Origin: Balneolaceae bacterium
Lineage (GTDB): Bacteria > Bacteroidota > Rhodothermia > Balneolales > Cyclonatronaceae
Reading direction: 5' to 3'
Assembly: GCA_007694035.1 (NCBI GenBank)
Contig: RECM01000062.1
Coordinates: forward strand, 1 to 45,011
DNA length: 45,011 nt
Shown here: positions 8,906 through 17,404 of the stretch, piece by piece
Position numbering within the stretch: the stretch's first letter is position 1
How the letters are laid out: every line of letters begins with the position of its first letter
Position numbers and translations under genes: made by a program
The notes under the pieces: generated by a model
The model's database searches: none
What the model was told of the DNA's origin: nothing
What the model saw: only the letters and a program-made list of their open reading frames with translations

Positions 8906-10410
8906 TGGAAAAAATCAACCATATTCAGTTCGTTGAAGATATTGCCGGTAAACTCGGTTTAACAGAAGAAGAAACCGTTAAAAAACTGACCGAACTCATT
9001 CTCACTATCAAAGAGAAATCGGGCAAAGGTGAAGTAGCCATCGACGGTTTGGGCACATTTGCCACCAAAGGTAAAAGCCTCACATTCACACCTGATGAAT
9101 CGTTTGAACTTGAAATAAACCATAATTACGCCGGCATGATGCCGGTGGTAATCGAAGAGCCCAAACCCGAAACAGCCGCCAGTGCCGCAAAAGCTAAAAA
9201 AGAGGATGAAACGGCAGATGAGGCCGTGGCTGAAACAGATGCGGATGACTTTGAGGAAGAAGAATTCGTTGATGTGATAGATGAACAGGATCCTTTCGAT
9301 TTCGACGATGATGAGACCGGGCCCGAATCATCCAAAACCCTGAAGAGCACCGGCGATGAGATCGATGAAGATCCGGGTGATGCAGCCGAAAAAGCCAGGA
9401 AAGCGGCTCTTGAAGCCGAGGAGAAGAAAATAAAAGAAGAAGCGGAAGCTGCCAGGAAAGCTGAGCAGGAAGCTTTGGCCGAAGAGAAGAAAAAGAAAGA
9501 AGCGGCTGCGGCTGCAGCTGCCACAGCCCTTGCAGCCAGGAAAGCCGAAGAAACCGAAAAAGCCCGGCAAGAAGAAGAGAAGGCAAGAACATCAGAGGCT
9601 GAAAAAGCGGCGGCTGCTAAAGAGACTGCCTTGGAAGCAGCAGGCGAAGAAACCGGTAGTGAAGAAGATATCCAACCGAAATGGATCGAACCTGAAGCCG
9701 AAACCGCTCAGAAAACCGCTGCAGAAGCCCGGTCCGATACTACAAAATCTGCTAAAAAAGGGATCCCTGCATACGACCGGGCCCGCCCCGACAGCAATAC
9801 AGGTACGATCATTGCCATTCTTGTTGCTGCGGTTGTAGTGGTGGCCGGAGCTCTCTATTTCTTTGGGTTCCTCTCCGGTTCACAGCCCGGTACAACTGTA
9901 ACACCGGTTATCACGGAGCAAACCGAGCTGCCGCCAGCGGTTACAGAACAGCCGGAAATCGGAGAAACCGAAACCGGCATATCCCCGATGGAACAACTCG
10001 CTGAGCAGGAAGCTGCCAGGGATGTAACCGAACAGCCTGTTCCGCCTGTTGACGAACAAACCGCTACGCCTCCGGCTGAAACACAGGCTGCACCGGCTCC
10101 CGTAACTACTGCTCCGGCAGCAGCATATGGGCTTCGCGGAACCATGAACACAACATTGCAAAGACCTTATACCATTGTGGTTCACTCCCTGGCTTCACGT
10201 ACCGATGCCGAACGGGAATCCAGCAGCCTTGCAAGTGCCGGATTCCGGAGTACCTATTTCCGGGTTGAACTGCCCAACGGAAGCATCCGCTGGAGAGTGG
10301 CCGTAGGTCAGTTTACCAACATCGATAACGCCGTTGAAGCCGCCAGCCGGCTTCCCGAACCCTATCCGGCCAACCATTTCATCAGCCGCATCGAATCCTA
10401 CAATCCATAA
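8905..10410 (+). CDS. HU-like domain / transmembrane / SPOR-domain fusion protein
   Basis: A 501-residue protein in four parts. Residues 1-95 are HU-like (helices, then GEVAIDGLGTFATKGKSLTF, with a shortened arm). Residues 100-290 are a highly charged Ala/Glu/Lys region, likely coiled coil. Residues 298-322 are one membrane helix (GTIIAILVAAVVVVAGALYF). After a Pro/Thr/Glu linker, residues 419-499 form a C-terminal SPOR domain (PYTIVVHSLASRTDAERESS to the end). SPOR domains bind denuded septal peptidoglycan in the periplasm, so the HU-like part should face the cytoplasm. The combination resembles the HU-CCDC81/SPOR proteins of Bacteroidota. It is coupled to the 64-residue HU-like gene and 20 bases ahead of exbB. 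A link between nucleoid and septum is inference. Confidence 0.85.
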   Translation: MEKINHIQFVEDIAGKLGLTEEETVKKLTELILTIKEKSGKGEVAIDGLGTFATKGKSLTFTPDESFELEINHNYAGMMPVVIEEPKPETAASAAKAKKEDETADEAVAETDADDFEEEEFVDVIDEQDPFDFDDDETGPESSKTLKSTGDEIDEDPGDAAEKARKAALEAEEKKIKEEAEAARKAEQEALAEEKKKKEAAAAAAATALAARKAEETEKARQEEEKARTSEAEKAAAAKETALEAAGEETGSEEDIQPKWIEPEAETAQKTAAEARSDTTKSAKKGIPAYDRARPDSNTGTIIAILVAAVVVVAGALYFFGFLSGSQPGTTVTPVITEQTELPPAVTEQPEIGETETGISPMEQLAEQEAARDVTEQPVPPVDEQTATPPAETQAAPAPVTTAPAAAYGLRGTMNTTLQRPYTIVVHSLASRTDAERESSSLASAGFRSTYFRVELPNGSIRWRVAVGQFTNIDNAVEAASRLPEPYPANHFISRIESYNP

Positions 10411-10430
10411 TCATCTCAACATCCCCAAAA

Positions 10431-11171
10431 ATGTCCATGCTCTTTACCCTTATGTACTCATTTATTCTTCAGGCCACAACTCAACTGGCTCAGAATGATA
10501 CCCTTGCTGCATTTACAACAGAACCAGAAGGCCAGTCATTCTTCTATATCCTGATGCAGGGCGGATATATCATGATACCGATTGGTCTGCTGTCAGTTCT
10601 CGCGATCTTTGTTATAGCAGAACGCTGGAGGGTATTGAACAACTCCCAGATGGATAATGAAAAATTCCTGGGCACCGTTGAAGAGATGCTCAAGGAGGGC
10701 AGTACCCGGCAGGCCATCCGCTATTGCGAAGAGATGGATAAACCCCTGGCAAGAATTCTGAAACAGGGAATTAAACGCCTGGGCAGGCCTATTCTGGATA
10801 TTGAGGATGCCATCAAGAATGCCGGCAAGCGTGAAATCCACATGCTTGAAAAGAAAATGGACTGGCTCGCTACTATTGCCGGTGTTGCACCGTTGCTGGG
10901 TTTTCTCGGTACGGTAACCGGTATGATACAGGCATTCATGGAGATTCAGTCCCTTCAGGGGAATGTGAACCCAAGTGTGCTTGCCGGTGGTATCTGGGAG
11001 GCCCTTATTACCACCGCGGCAGGTTTGGCAGTGGGTATATTTGCCTTTTTCTTCTATAACTACCTGATCAGCCGAATCAACCGGATGGTATTTGATCTGG
11101 AGGTATCAACTACCGAATTTATTGAACTCCTCCAAAAACCCGCACCCAAGAAAGAAACGGTACTGCGATGA
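10431..11171 (+). CDS. exbB: MotA/TolQ/ExbB proton-channel family protein
   Basis: A 246-residue inner-membrane protein with three expected helices: GGYIMIPIGLLSVLAIFVIA near residue 45; the second around 140 in the conserved WLATIAGVAPLLGFLGTVTG; the third around 190 (ALITTAAGLAVGIFAFFF). The last two form the TolQ/ExbB channel signature. With ExbD it converts proton flow into movement of a TonB- or TolA-like protein. Two ATGs (10431 and 10437) are possible starts; the first is used. Its stop overlaps exbD by 4 bases (ATGA). TolQ and ExbB cannot be separated by sequence here; the SPOR-protein neighbour makes a Tol-like division role possible. Confidence 0.9.
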   Translation: MSMLFTLMYSFILQATTQLAQNDTLAAFTTEPEGQSFFYILMQGGYIMIPIGLLSVLAIFVIAERWRVLNNSQMDNEKFLGTVEEMLKEGSTRQAIRYCEEMDKPLARILKQGIKRLGRPILDIEDAIKNAGKREIHMLEKKMDWLATIAGVAPLLGFLGTVTGMIQAFMEIQSLQGNVNPSVLAGGIWEALITTAAGLAVGIFAFFFYNYLISRINRMVFDLEVSTTEFIELLQKPAPKKETVLR

Positions 11172-11575
11172 ATTTCCGCCCAATAAATGAAATCCGAAAA
11201 CCATTGTCGGTCTTTTCACTCTCTTCCCTGACCGACATCGTACTTCTGTTGCTCATTTTTTTTCTGCTTACGTCTTCCTTTGTCGCCAATTTCGGCATCA
11301 GGGTGAATGTGCCCAGGGCCGATACGAGCGCTCAAACCCAACCACAGTACATTAATGTTACTGTGACGAAGGAGGGAGATTTCTACGTAGGTGGTGAAAT
11401 GGTGAGCAAATCACTGCTGGCCACGGCCATCAGAACCGAGTATCAGAAAAATCCGCAGGGTACACTTGTACTTCGTGCCGACAAGGATGCAATAATTGAC
11501 AATGCCGTGTTCGTTATGAACATTGGTAAAGCACTCAATATGAACATCATGATGGCCACCGAGAGGGGTATCTGA
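11168..11575 (+). CDS. exbD: ExbD/TolR-family biopolymer transport protein
   Basis: A 135-residue protein with one N-terminal membrane helix containing the essential Asp (LTDIVLLLLIFFLLTSSF, about residues 22-39). A periplasmic domain follows with the usual INVTVTKEGDFYVGG and LVLRADKDA segments. The Asp relays protons through the ExbB channel. It overlaps the exbB end by 4 bases and precedes the TonB gene by 4 bases, so the three are made together. Confidence 0.92.
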   Translation: MNFRPINEIRKPLSVFSLSSLTDIVLLLLIFFLLTSSFVANFGIRVNVPRADTSAQTQPQYINVTVTKEGDFYVGGEMVSKSLLATAIRTEYQKNPQGTLVLRADKDAIIDNAVFVMNIGKALNMNIMMATERGI

Positions 11576-11579
11576 TTCA

Positions 11580-12404
11580 ATGATACGACGAAAGCTTACA
11601 AAAGAAGAGAAATTCGGCCTTACTACAACGGTAGGAGCCCATATATTTCTCATACTCATCGCCATCCTCATCATCACCCGTCCGGTTGAAGATGACCGAA
11701 TTGCTTTCATCGAAATCACACTCGGGGAATTCCGGGATGGAACCATGGCTGAATTCTCCCAGGTACAGAACCCGGTCGTGGCCACACGTCCGCGTACAAC
11801 CCCGGTGCAGACAGAACGGCCCAGGCCGGATCCCGTACGCGAGCAGCAGGAGCAGGTTGAACGGCAGGAAACTGCCAAACCCGTGGAGCTGCCGCAGCAA
11901 ACTCAGGACATTCAGGAAGAAGTTGTAACCACACCCGAAACCCGCCAGATTGACCCGACCGTTGTTGTACGGGAGGAGAACCGCGAAGAGCGGGTTGTAC
12001 AGGTGCAAACGCCCGTAAGAGAGGCTGAAACCGAGCGCGAGGGAGCTGTTGCCAGTGGCGACATCCGCGGGCGTACAGGCAATATAGAGGCCGATCAGGG
12101 TACCGGCCGCGATCTGGACCGTTCCGCTCCCTTTACCCTTGAATGGGAAGGCGATATTGAGCGGGCGCCCCTGCAGCAACCCCTGCCCAACTACACCGCT
12201 GAAGTAGAAGCTATTATCACGGTAAGGTTCGAAGTACGCCCCGACGGAACTGTCGGCCGGATCACCCCTATCCGGCGAATGAGCCCGGAACTGGAACGTG
12301 AAGTAAACCGCACGCTCCGTTCATGGCGATTCTCCAGATTACCCGGCGGTCTGCCCCAGGAACCGCAGTTCGGGGTAATCACCTTCCGCTTTGTGCTGGA
12401 ATAA
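11580..12404 (+). CDS. tonB: TonB-family energy transducer
   Basis: A 274-residue protein. It has a cytoplasmic stub, one membrane helix (AHIFLILIAILIITRP, about 20-36), a periplasmic stretch rich in Pro, Gln, Glu and Arg (about 60-160), and a C-terminal TonB fold (about 178-274). The last includes ITVRFEVRPDGTVGRI, the LRSWRFSRLP helix and the final ITFRFVLE strand. The LEREVNRTLRSWRF segment is typical of TonB C-domains. It would carry energy from ExbB/ExbD to an outer-membrane partner, plausibly the barrel at 7.0 kb; a TolA-like role is the alternative. Only 10 bases separate it from the convergent glgP stop, and no terminator is visible there. Confidence 0.88.
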   Translation: MIRRKLTKEEKFGLTTTVGAHIFLILIAILIITRPVEDDRIAFIEITLGEFRDGTMAEFSQVQNPVVATRPRTTPVQTERPRPDPVREQQEQVERQETAKPVELPQQTQDIQEEVVTTPETRQIDPTVVVREENREERVVQVQTPVREAETEREGAVASGDIRGRTGNIEADQGTGRDLDRSAPFTLEWEGDIERAPLQQPLPNYTAEVEAIITVRFEVRPDGTVGRITPIRRMSPELEREVNRTLRSWRFSRLPGGLPQEPQFGVITFRFVLE

Positions 12405-12414
12405 CTGTACACTC

Positions 12415-14913
12415 CTACTTTTTGGCCAACCTCTTTTTCGCTTTCTCGCCTGATTTATCGATTTCACAGCCCCAGATTTCGGTGGCATACTCATAAATTG
12501 TGCGGTCTGAAGAGAACTTGCCAATCCGGGCAGTATTGTATATCGCTTTTTTGAACCACTCCTGGGGCTTTTTATACAATGCTTCCACATCTTTCTGTGT
12601 ATCGGCGTAGGCCTCAAAATCGGCACATACCATAAAATAGTCGCCGCCGTCTGTTATCGCATTGGTAATTGAGTGAAAGAGGCCCGGATTTTCCGGGCTG
12701 AAATAACCATCCCTGATCTGTTCAAATGCCTGCTTCAACTCTTTGCTGGCATTCAGGTAGTCCCACGGATTATACCCTTCCTTTCTCAGGCGCTCGATTT
12801 CATCGACTGTGAGGCCAAAAATAAAGATATTTTCATCGCCCACTTCTTCGCGTATTTCAATATTGGCACCGTCGAGGGTTCCGATGGTTATGGCGCCATT
12901 CAGGGCGAACTTCATGTTACCTGTGCCCGAAGCTTCCATACCGGCGGTTGAAATCTGTTCAGAAAGATCGGCAGACGGAATGAGGCGCTCTGCAAGCGAA
13001 ACACTGTAGTCTGGCAGGAAGACGCACTTCAGTTTATCGCCAACTTCCGGATCGTTATTGATCACATCGGCGATGGAGTTGATCAGTTTAATATGCATCT
13101 TGGCCATAGAATAGCCCGGGGCCGCCTTGCCGGCGAACAGAACAGTTCTTGGCTGAAAAGGGGCATCGGGATTGGCCTTGATCCGGTTGTACAGCACCAC
13201 CGTATGCAGGGCTGCCATCAGCTGGCGCTTGTATTCATGTATCCGTTTTATCTGAATATCGAAGATGGAGTCGACATTTAAACGGATTCCCAATGTCTTC
13301 TCCACATATTCGGCAAGCCGCTTCTTGTTCTCTTTTTTGATGCCGGCGAACGCTTTTACAAACACTTTGTCTTCAGCGTATTTGTCGAGCTCTTTTAACT
13401 CGTACAGCGCGTTTACCCAACCATCACCGATTTTGTCGTTAATAAGGCCAGCCAGCTTCGGGTTACACTGCTTGAGCCATCGCCTGGGGGTTATCCCATT
13501 GGTTTTGTTCGTAAACTTCTCAGGCCAAAGCTCATAAAAATCCCTGAAAATGGTTTTCACAATCAGCTCGGAGTGCAGCTGGGCCACACCGTTCACTTTA
13601 TGCGAACCCACAATGCCCAGATTGGCCATCTGAACACTGGGCTGTTCACCTTCGCTGATGATCGACATTCTGCGCACCCGGCTCAGATCATCGCCAAACT
13701 TGTCGTGTACCGTGTTCAGAAAACGTTTATTGATCTCATAGATGATCTGCAGATGCCGTGGCAGAAGCGACCTCACCAGCGATACCGGCCATCGTTCCAG
13801 CGCCTCGGGAAGTATCGTATGGTTGGTGTAGGCCATCGTTTTTGTGGTGATATCCCAGCTGGTATCCCAGTCAAGGCCCTCTTCATCCATAAGGATGCGC
13901 ATCATTTCGGGAATCGCCAGATTTGGGTGGGTGTCGTTGCACTGAACAGCCACTTTTTCGGGTAATTTCCTCAGGTCGCTGTTGCTCTTCTTGAAGCGCT
14001 CCATAATATCCTGAAGCGTGGCCGACACCAAAAAATACTCCTGCTTGAGCCGTAATTCCTGCCCTACAAATATCTTGTCATTGGGGTACAGTATCCGGGA
14101 TATGTTTTCATGCAGCTCCATATCGCGTACAGCCTCGATGTAATCGCCCTGGTTAAACCGGCTCAGGTCAAGCGAGGTTGTTGACGTAGCTTTCCAAAGC
14201 CGCAGATTATTGACAACCTCATTTTTATAACCCGGCACCGGCATATCGTGTGCAAGGGCAAACACATCCTGGGTATCTACCCAGCGAAACCGCAAATCAC
14301 CCTTTTCATCGGTATAGGGTACAGAGCGGCCATGAAATTTAACCCTGCGCACAAGTTTCGCCCGCGGGCGGTCCCAGGGAAAGCCGTACTGCAGCCAGTT
14401 ATCGGGCTGTTCCACCTGATAGCCGTTCACAATCTGCTGATGGAATATGCCATAGTCATAGCGGATGCCATAACCATATCCCGCTATTCCAAGTGTAGCC
14501 ATGGAATCGAGAAAACAGGCGGCAAGCCGGCCCAGGCCTCCGTTGCCAAGGGCAGCATCCTGCTCGGTCTCCCTGATCTGATCATAATCCAGGCCCATCG
14601 ATTCGAGGGCTTCCCGGGTTTCATCCATTATGCCCAGATTAATCACGGCGTTGTCGAGCAACCGGCCGATCAGAAACTCCATCGAGATGTAATACACTCT
14701 TTTGGAATCATCCCTGTAATACCCTTGCTGTGTTTTAAGCCATTTGTCATGCAACCTGTCGCGAACGGAAAGCACAACACTTTTATAGATGTCCCAGTCG
14801 GAAGCCGAGTGTTCATCGCAGGCGAGGGTAAACCGTAAATGATTGGAGATGTCCCTCTTGATAGATTCGACATCCATGCCTGTTCTGGTAATTGATTCTG
14901 TTATATCTGACAT
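12415..14913 (-). CDS. glgP: glycogen/starch/maltodextrin phosphorylase
   Basis: An 832-residue GT35 enzyme of full length. It releases glucose 1-phosphate from alpha-1,4-glucan ends with phosphate. The pyridoxal-phosphate lysine lies in EASGTGNMKFALNGA (about residue 670). Other marks are the N-terminal RVYYISMEFLIGRLL, AALGNGGLGRLAACFLDSMA, and VQCNDTHPNLAIPEMMR in the centre. The region upstream of ATG 14913 (14914-15018, 105 bases) is the only visible promoter space; no clear boxes were found. Its synthesis partners glgB and malQ are 8-10 kb away on the other strand. It is convergent with the TonB gene. Confidence 0.97.
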   Translation of the reverse strand: MSDITESITRTGMDVESIKRDISNHLRFTLACDEHSASDWDIYKSVVLSVRDRLHDKWLKTQQGYYRDDSKRVYYISMEFLIGRLLDNAVINLGIMDETREALESMGLDYDQIRETEQDAALGNGGLGRLAACFLDSMATLGIAGYGYGIRYDYGIFHQQIVNGYQVEQPDNWLQYGFPWDRPRAKLVRRVKFHGRSVPYTDEKGDLRFRWVDTQDVFALAHDMPVPGYKNEVVNNLRLWKATSTTSLDLSRFNQGDYIEAVRDMELHENISRILYPNDKIFVGQELRLKQEYFLVSATLQDIMERFKKSNSDLRKLPEKVAVQCNDTHPNLAIPEMMRILMDEEGLDWDTSWDITTKTMAYTNHTILPEALERWPVSLVRSLLPRHLQIIYEINKRFLNTVHDKFGDDLSRVRRMSIISEGEQPSVQMANLGIVGSHKVNGVAQLHSELIVKTIFRDFYELWPEKFTNKTNGITPRRWLKQCNPKLAGLINDKIGDGWVNALYELKELDKYAEDKVFVKAFAGIKKENKKRLAEYVEKTLGIRLNVDSIFDIQIKRIHEYKRQLMAALHTVVLYNRIKANPDAPFQPRTVLFAGKAAPGYSMAKMHIKLINSIADVINNDPEVGDKLKCVFLPDYSVSLAERLIPSADLSEQISTAGMEASGTGNMKFALNGAITIGTLDGANIEIREEVGDENIFIFGLTVDEIERLRKEGYNPWDYLNASKELKQAFEQIRDGYFSPENPGLFHSITNAITDGGDYFMVCADFEAYADTQKDVEALYKKPQEWFKKAIYNTARIGKFSSDRTIYEYATEIWGCEIDKSGEKAKKRLAKK

Positions 14914-15018
14914 AATTGCTGAAAGTGAAAAATGATATAGTTGTGATTAAAAAAACTGCTGTTACAAATACGTATAGGGCATTCAGGCACGCTGTTACCT
15001 GCCATCAGTTATCTGCAT

Positions 15019-15897
15019 CTATTTGCGATAAACACCGGTATCCGGCTTAAACCCTGGTCTTGTGATGTTGGTTATATAGTTATCCTGTACAAAATAGTGA
15101 TAAGCGTCCAATGCTACGAATTCTTGTTCAAAAAAACCAAAGACCGAGGAACCGCTGCCGCTCATGGATGCAAATACAGCACCCATGTCGTAAAATTGAT
15201 CTTTTATGTTTCCAATAAGGGGGTAGCGTGGTATCACTGCCGGTTCAAGGTCGTTGTCGATCAGGTACCGCCATTCGTCCGGGTTGTACCCGGTCAGTAT
15301 TTTTTCGAGGCTGATATCCGGTAGTCCAGTTGGCATGCAGTTCGCGTAGGCTTCGGCTGTATTGCTTTCAAAACCCGGGTAAACGGTTACAATCCAGACC
15401 CGGGGCTGAATGGGCAGAAACTGCAGCGTTGTGCCGGTGCCTGTTCCGATTCCGGTTTTTCCGGTGATCAGTACGGGGATATCGGAACCGAGTGCAGCAC
15501 CGATTTCGGCAAGCTGCTCATCGGTCAGACCTGTCTGTTCCATTTTGTTCAGTATTCTGAGTATGGCCGCTGCGTCGGCACTACCGCCGCCAAGACCGGC
15601 GCCAAGCGGGATATTTTTTCGCACATGTATCCGGTAATGCTTTCTGATTCCCGTTGCCCTCCGGAACGATTCTGCGGCCCTGACAATCAGATTATCTTTA
15701 CCGACCGGAATTTCAAGGCCTTCGCTGTGAACGGTAGTAACCGAGTCGTGGCTTACTTCGAGCTGGTCATTCCATTCTATAAAGCAAAAGCCGGTCTCGA
15801 GTTCATGGTATCCGTTTGACATGCGGCCGATTACTTTGAGCCCCAGGTTAATCTTGGCATGCGCCGTACTTACCCAAACATCCATTTCTTCTGTCAT
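15019..15897 (-). CDS. ispE: 4-diphosphocytidyl-2-C-methyl-D-erythritol kinase
   Basis: A 292-residue GHMP kinase of the MEP isoprenoid pathway. It phosphorylates CDP-methylerythritol at the 2-hydroxyl. The substrate motif AHAKINLGLKVIGRMSNGYH lies near residues 12-31. The ATP-binding GHMP loop (PLGAGLGGGSADAA) is at 97-110, and a C-terminal MSGSGSSVFGFF motif is near 243-254. The ATG overlaps the stop of the CCA-type gene by 4 bases (ATGA at 15897-15894), so its translation depends on the upstream gene. Confidence 0.95.
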   Translation of the reverse strand: MTEEMDVWVSTAHAKINLGLKVIGRMSNGYHELETGFCFIEWNDQLEVSHDSVTTVHSEGLEIPVGKDNLIVRAAESFRRATGIRKHYRIHVRKNIPLGAGLGGGSADAAAILRILNKMEQTGLTDEQLAEIGAALGSDIPVLITGKTGIGTGTGTTLQFLPIQPRVWIVTVYPGFESNTAEAYANCMPTGLPDISLEKILTGYNPDEWRYLIDNDLEPAVIPRYPLIGNIKDQFYDMGAVFASMSGSGSSVFGFFEQEFVALDAYHYFVQDNYITNITRPGFKPDTGVYRK

Positions 15898-17315
15898 GGC
15901 ATTTCCTTAAGAACCTCATCTTTAATTTTATGCGCATATGCTGTCGCGGCCTCTGCTGTATTCGGAATTTCACCCTCAAGTATGGCCGCTTCAATCGCGT
16001 TTTTAATCTTCCCGATAGCGGGACCGGGCTTCATTGAGAACATCTCCATGATCTCCTGGCCACCGATCGGCGGCTTCCAGTTCCTGAGCTTGTCTTTTTC
16101 ATCCACCTCGCGGATTCTCTGCTCCACACGGTCGAAATTAGCCAGAAACTGCTTCACTTTTTTGTCATTTTTACTGGTGATATCGGCCCTGCAGAGCATC
16201 ATCAGGTCGTCGATATCCTCGCCCGCATCCACCAACAGCCTTCGGATTGCGCTGTCGGTTACCTCCTCATTTACCAGGGCGATCGGCCTGAGATGCAGTC
16301 TTACAAGCTTCTGAACATACTTCATGCGGGCATCGAGCGGCAGGCCGAGCCGCCGGAAAATGCGCCGTACCATACTCGCTCCTACCGCATCATGCCCGTG
16401 AAAGGTCCAGCCGTGCTCTTCTGAATATCGTTGGGTGGCCGGCTTGCCAATATCGTGCATAATTGCCGCCCAGCGCAGCCACAGATCCGCTGTTACAGCG
16501 CTGATATTATCGAGTACCTGAAGGGTATGCCAGAAATTGTCTTTATGACGTACGCCTTCAACTTCCTTCACACCATGAAGGTCTGCCAGTTCGGGGAAAA
16601 CATGCGTCAGCAAGCCGGTTTCAAACAGTATGCTGAAACCTTTCGATGGCACGGGGCTGAGCACAATTTTGTTCATCTCATCGATTACACGCTCCTTCGA
16701 TACGATGTTGATGCGTTCGGCCATGTCGCTTATGGCACGCAGGGTATTCTCTTCAATGCCGAAATCGAGCTGGGCTGCAAACCTGGCAGCACGCATCATG
16801 CGCAACGGATCGTCGCTGAAGGTGATTCCCGGATCCACCGGAGTTTTGATAGTTTTGTTCTCCAGGTCGCTTATGCCGCCGAAAGGATCGATCAGCTCAC
16901 CGTAATTCTGCTCATTCAGCGACCACGACATGGCATTGATCGTAAAATCCCTGCGGCGCTGATCGTCTTCCATGGTTCCGTCTTCGACCACCGGTTTACG
17001 CGACTCGCGGCTGTAGCTCTCTTTTCTTGCCCCAACAAACTCAAGGTCCATTCCCTTGTGGCTTATATGTGCGGTACCGAATTGCCGGAAGGTGCTTATC
17101 TGTTTCGCTTTGAGTTCTGCTGCAACGGCATTGGCCAGGTCAATACCCGACCCAATGGTCACAAAGTCGATATCGGTTCTCTGCTGCTCACGCAACCGGC
17201 CGAGATAGTAATCTCTCACATACCCGCCAACAACATAGGCGGGCTGCTTCAAGGCGGAAGCCGCCATTGAAACAATTTTTAATAGTGAACTGTGTTTCCT
17301 GTCTATATCTTGCAA
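15894..17315 (-). CDS. CCA tRNA nucleotidyltransferase / poly(A) polymerase family, with HD domain
   Basis: A 473-residue class II nucleotidyltransferase. The head has AYVVGGYVRDYYLG (about 27-39) and the metal-binding TDIDFV (about 47-52). RRRDFTINAMSW marks the family's second motif, and DPLRMMRAARFAAQLDF the neck. A C-terminal HD domain (WAAIMHDIGKPATQRY, about 278-293) is followed by a basic tail. The enzyme adds or repairs the 3' CCA of tRNA; CCA-adding and poly(A)-adding types cannot be separated reliably here. The start is TTG 17315, which gives the usual 25-30 residues before VVGG; ATG 17267 would shorten it to a family-atypical length. ispE overlaps the 3' end. Confidence 0.88.
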   Translation of the reverse strand: MQDIDRKHSSLLKIVSMAASALKQPAYVVGGYVRDYYLGRLREQQRTDIDFVTIGSGIDLANAVAAELKAKQISTFRQFGTAHISHKGMDLEFVGARKESYSRESRKPVVEDGTMEDDQRRRDFTINAMSWSLNEQNYGELIDPFGGISDLENKTIKTPVDPGITFSDDPLRMMRAARFAAQLDFGIEENTLRAISDMAERINIVSKERVIDEMNKIVLSPVPSKGFSILFETGLLTHVFPELADLHGVKEVEGVRHKDNFWHTLQVLDNISAVTADLWLRWAAIMHDIGKPATQRYSEEHGWTFHGHDAVGASMVRRIFRRLGLPLDARMKYVQKLVRLHLRPIALVNEEVTDSAIRRLLVDAGEDIDDLMMLCRADITSKNDKKVKQFLANFDRVEQRIREVDEKDKLRNWKPPIGGQEIMEMFSMKPGPAIGKIKNAIEAAILEGEIPNTAEAATAYAHKIKDEVLKEMP

Positions 17316-17330
17316 ACCGTCTTATCTTTG
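17298..17330 (+). promoter_or_regulatory. candidate Bacteroidota-type promoter for the CDF transporter
   Basis: TATCTTTG at 17323-17330 fits the -7 consensus TAnnTTTG exactly. The -33 position (cctg, 17298-17301, spacing 21) fits poorly. Predicted start is near 17337, about 70 bases before the GTG start. It overlaps the start of the divergent CCA-type gene. Confidence 0.35.
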
Positions 17331-17404
17331 GTTCCATTAAAATAAAACAAAATGCGATGCTAATCAGATGATTGCATTGAATTATTTACGCTTTATCCGG
17401 AGCG

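Noticed and set aside
9126-9838. Several low-complexity Ser/Ala/Phe/Leu-rich open frames opposite the HU-SPOR gene and a Lys/Pro-rich frame on the same strand
   Set aside because: They are shadows of the Ala/Glu/Lys-rich coding region; repeated GAA/GCC codons keep other frames open.
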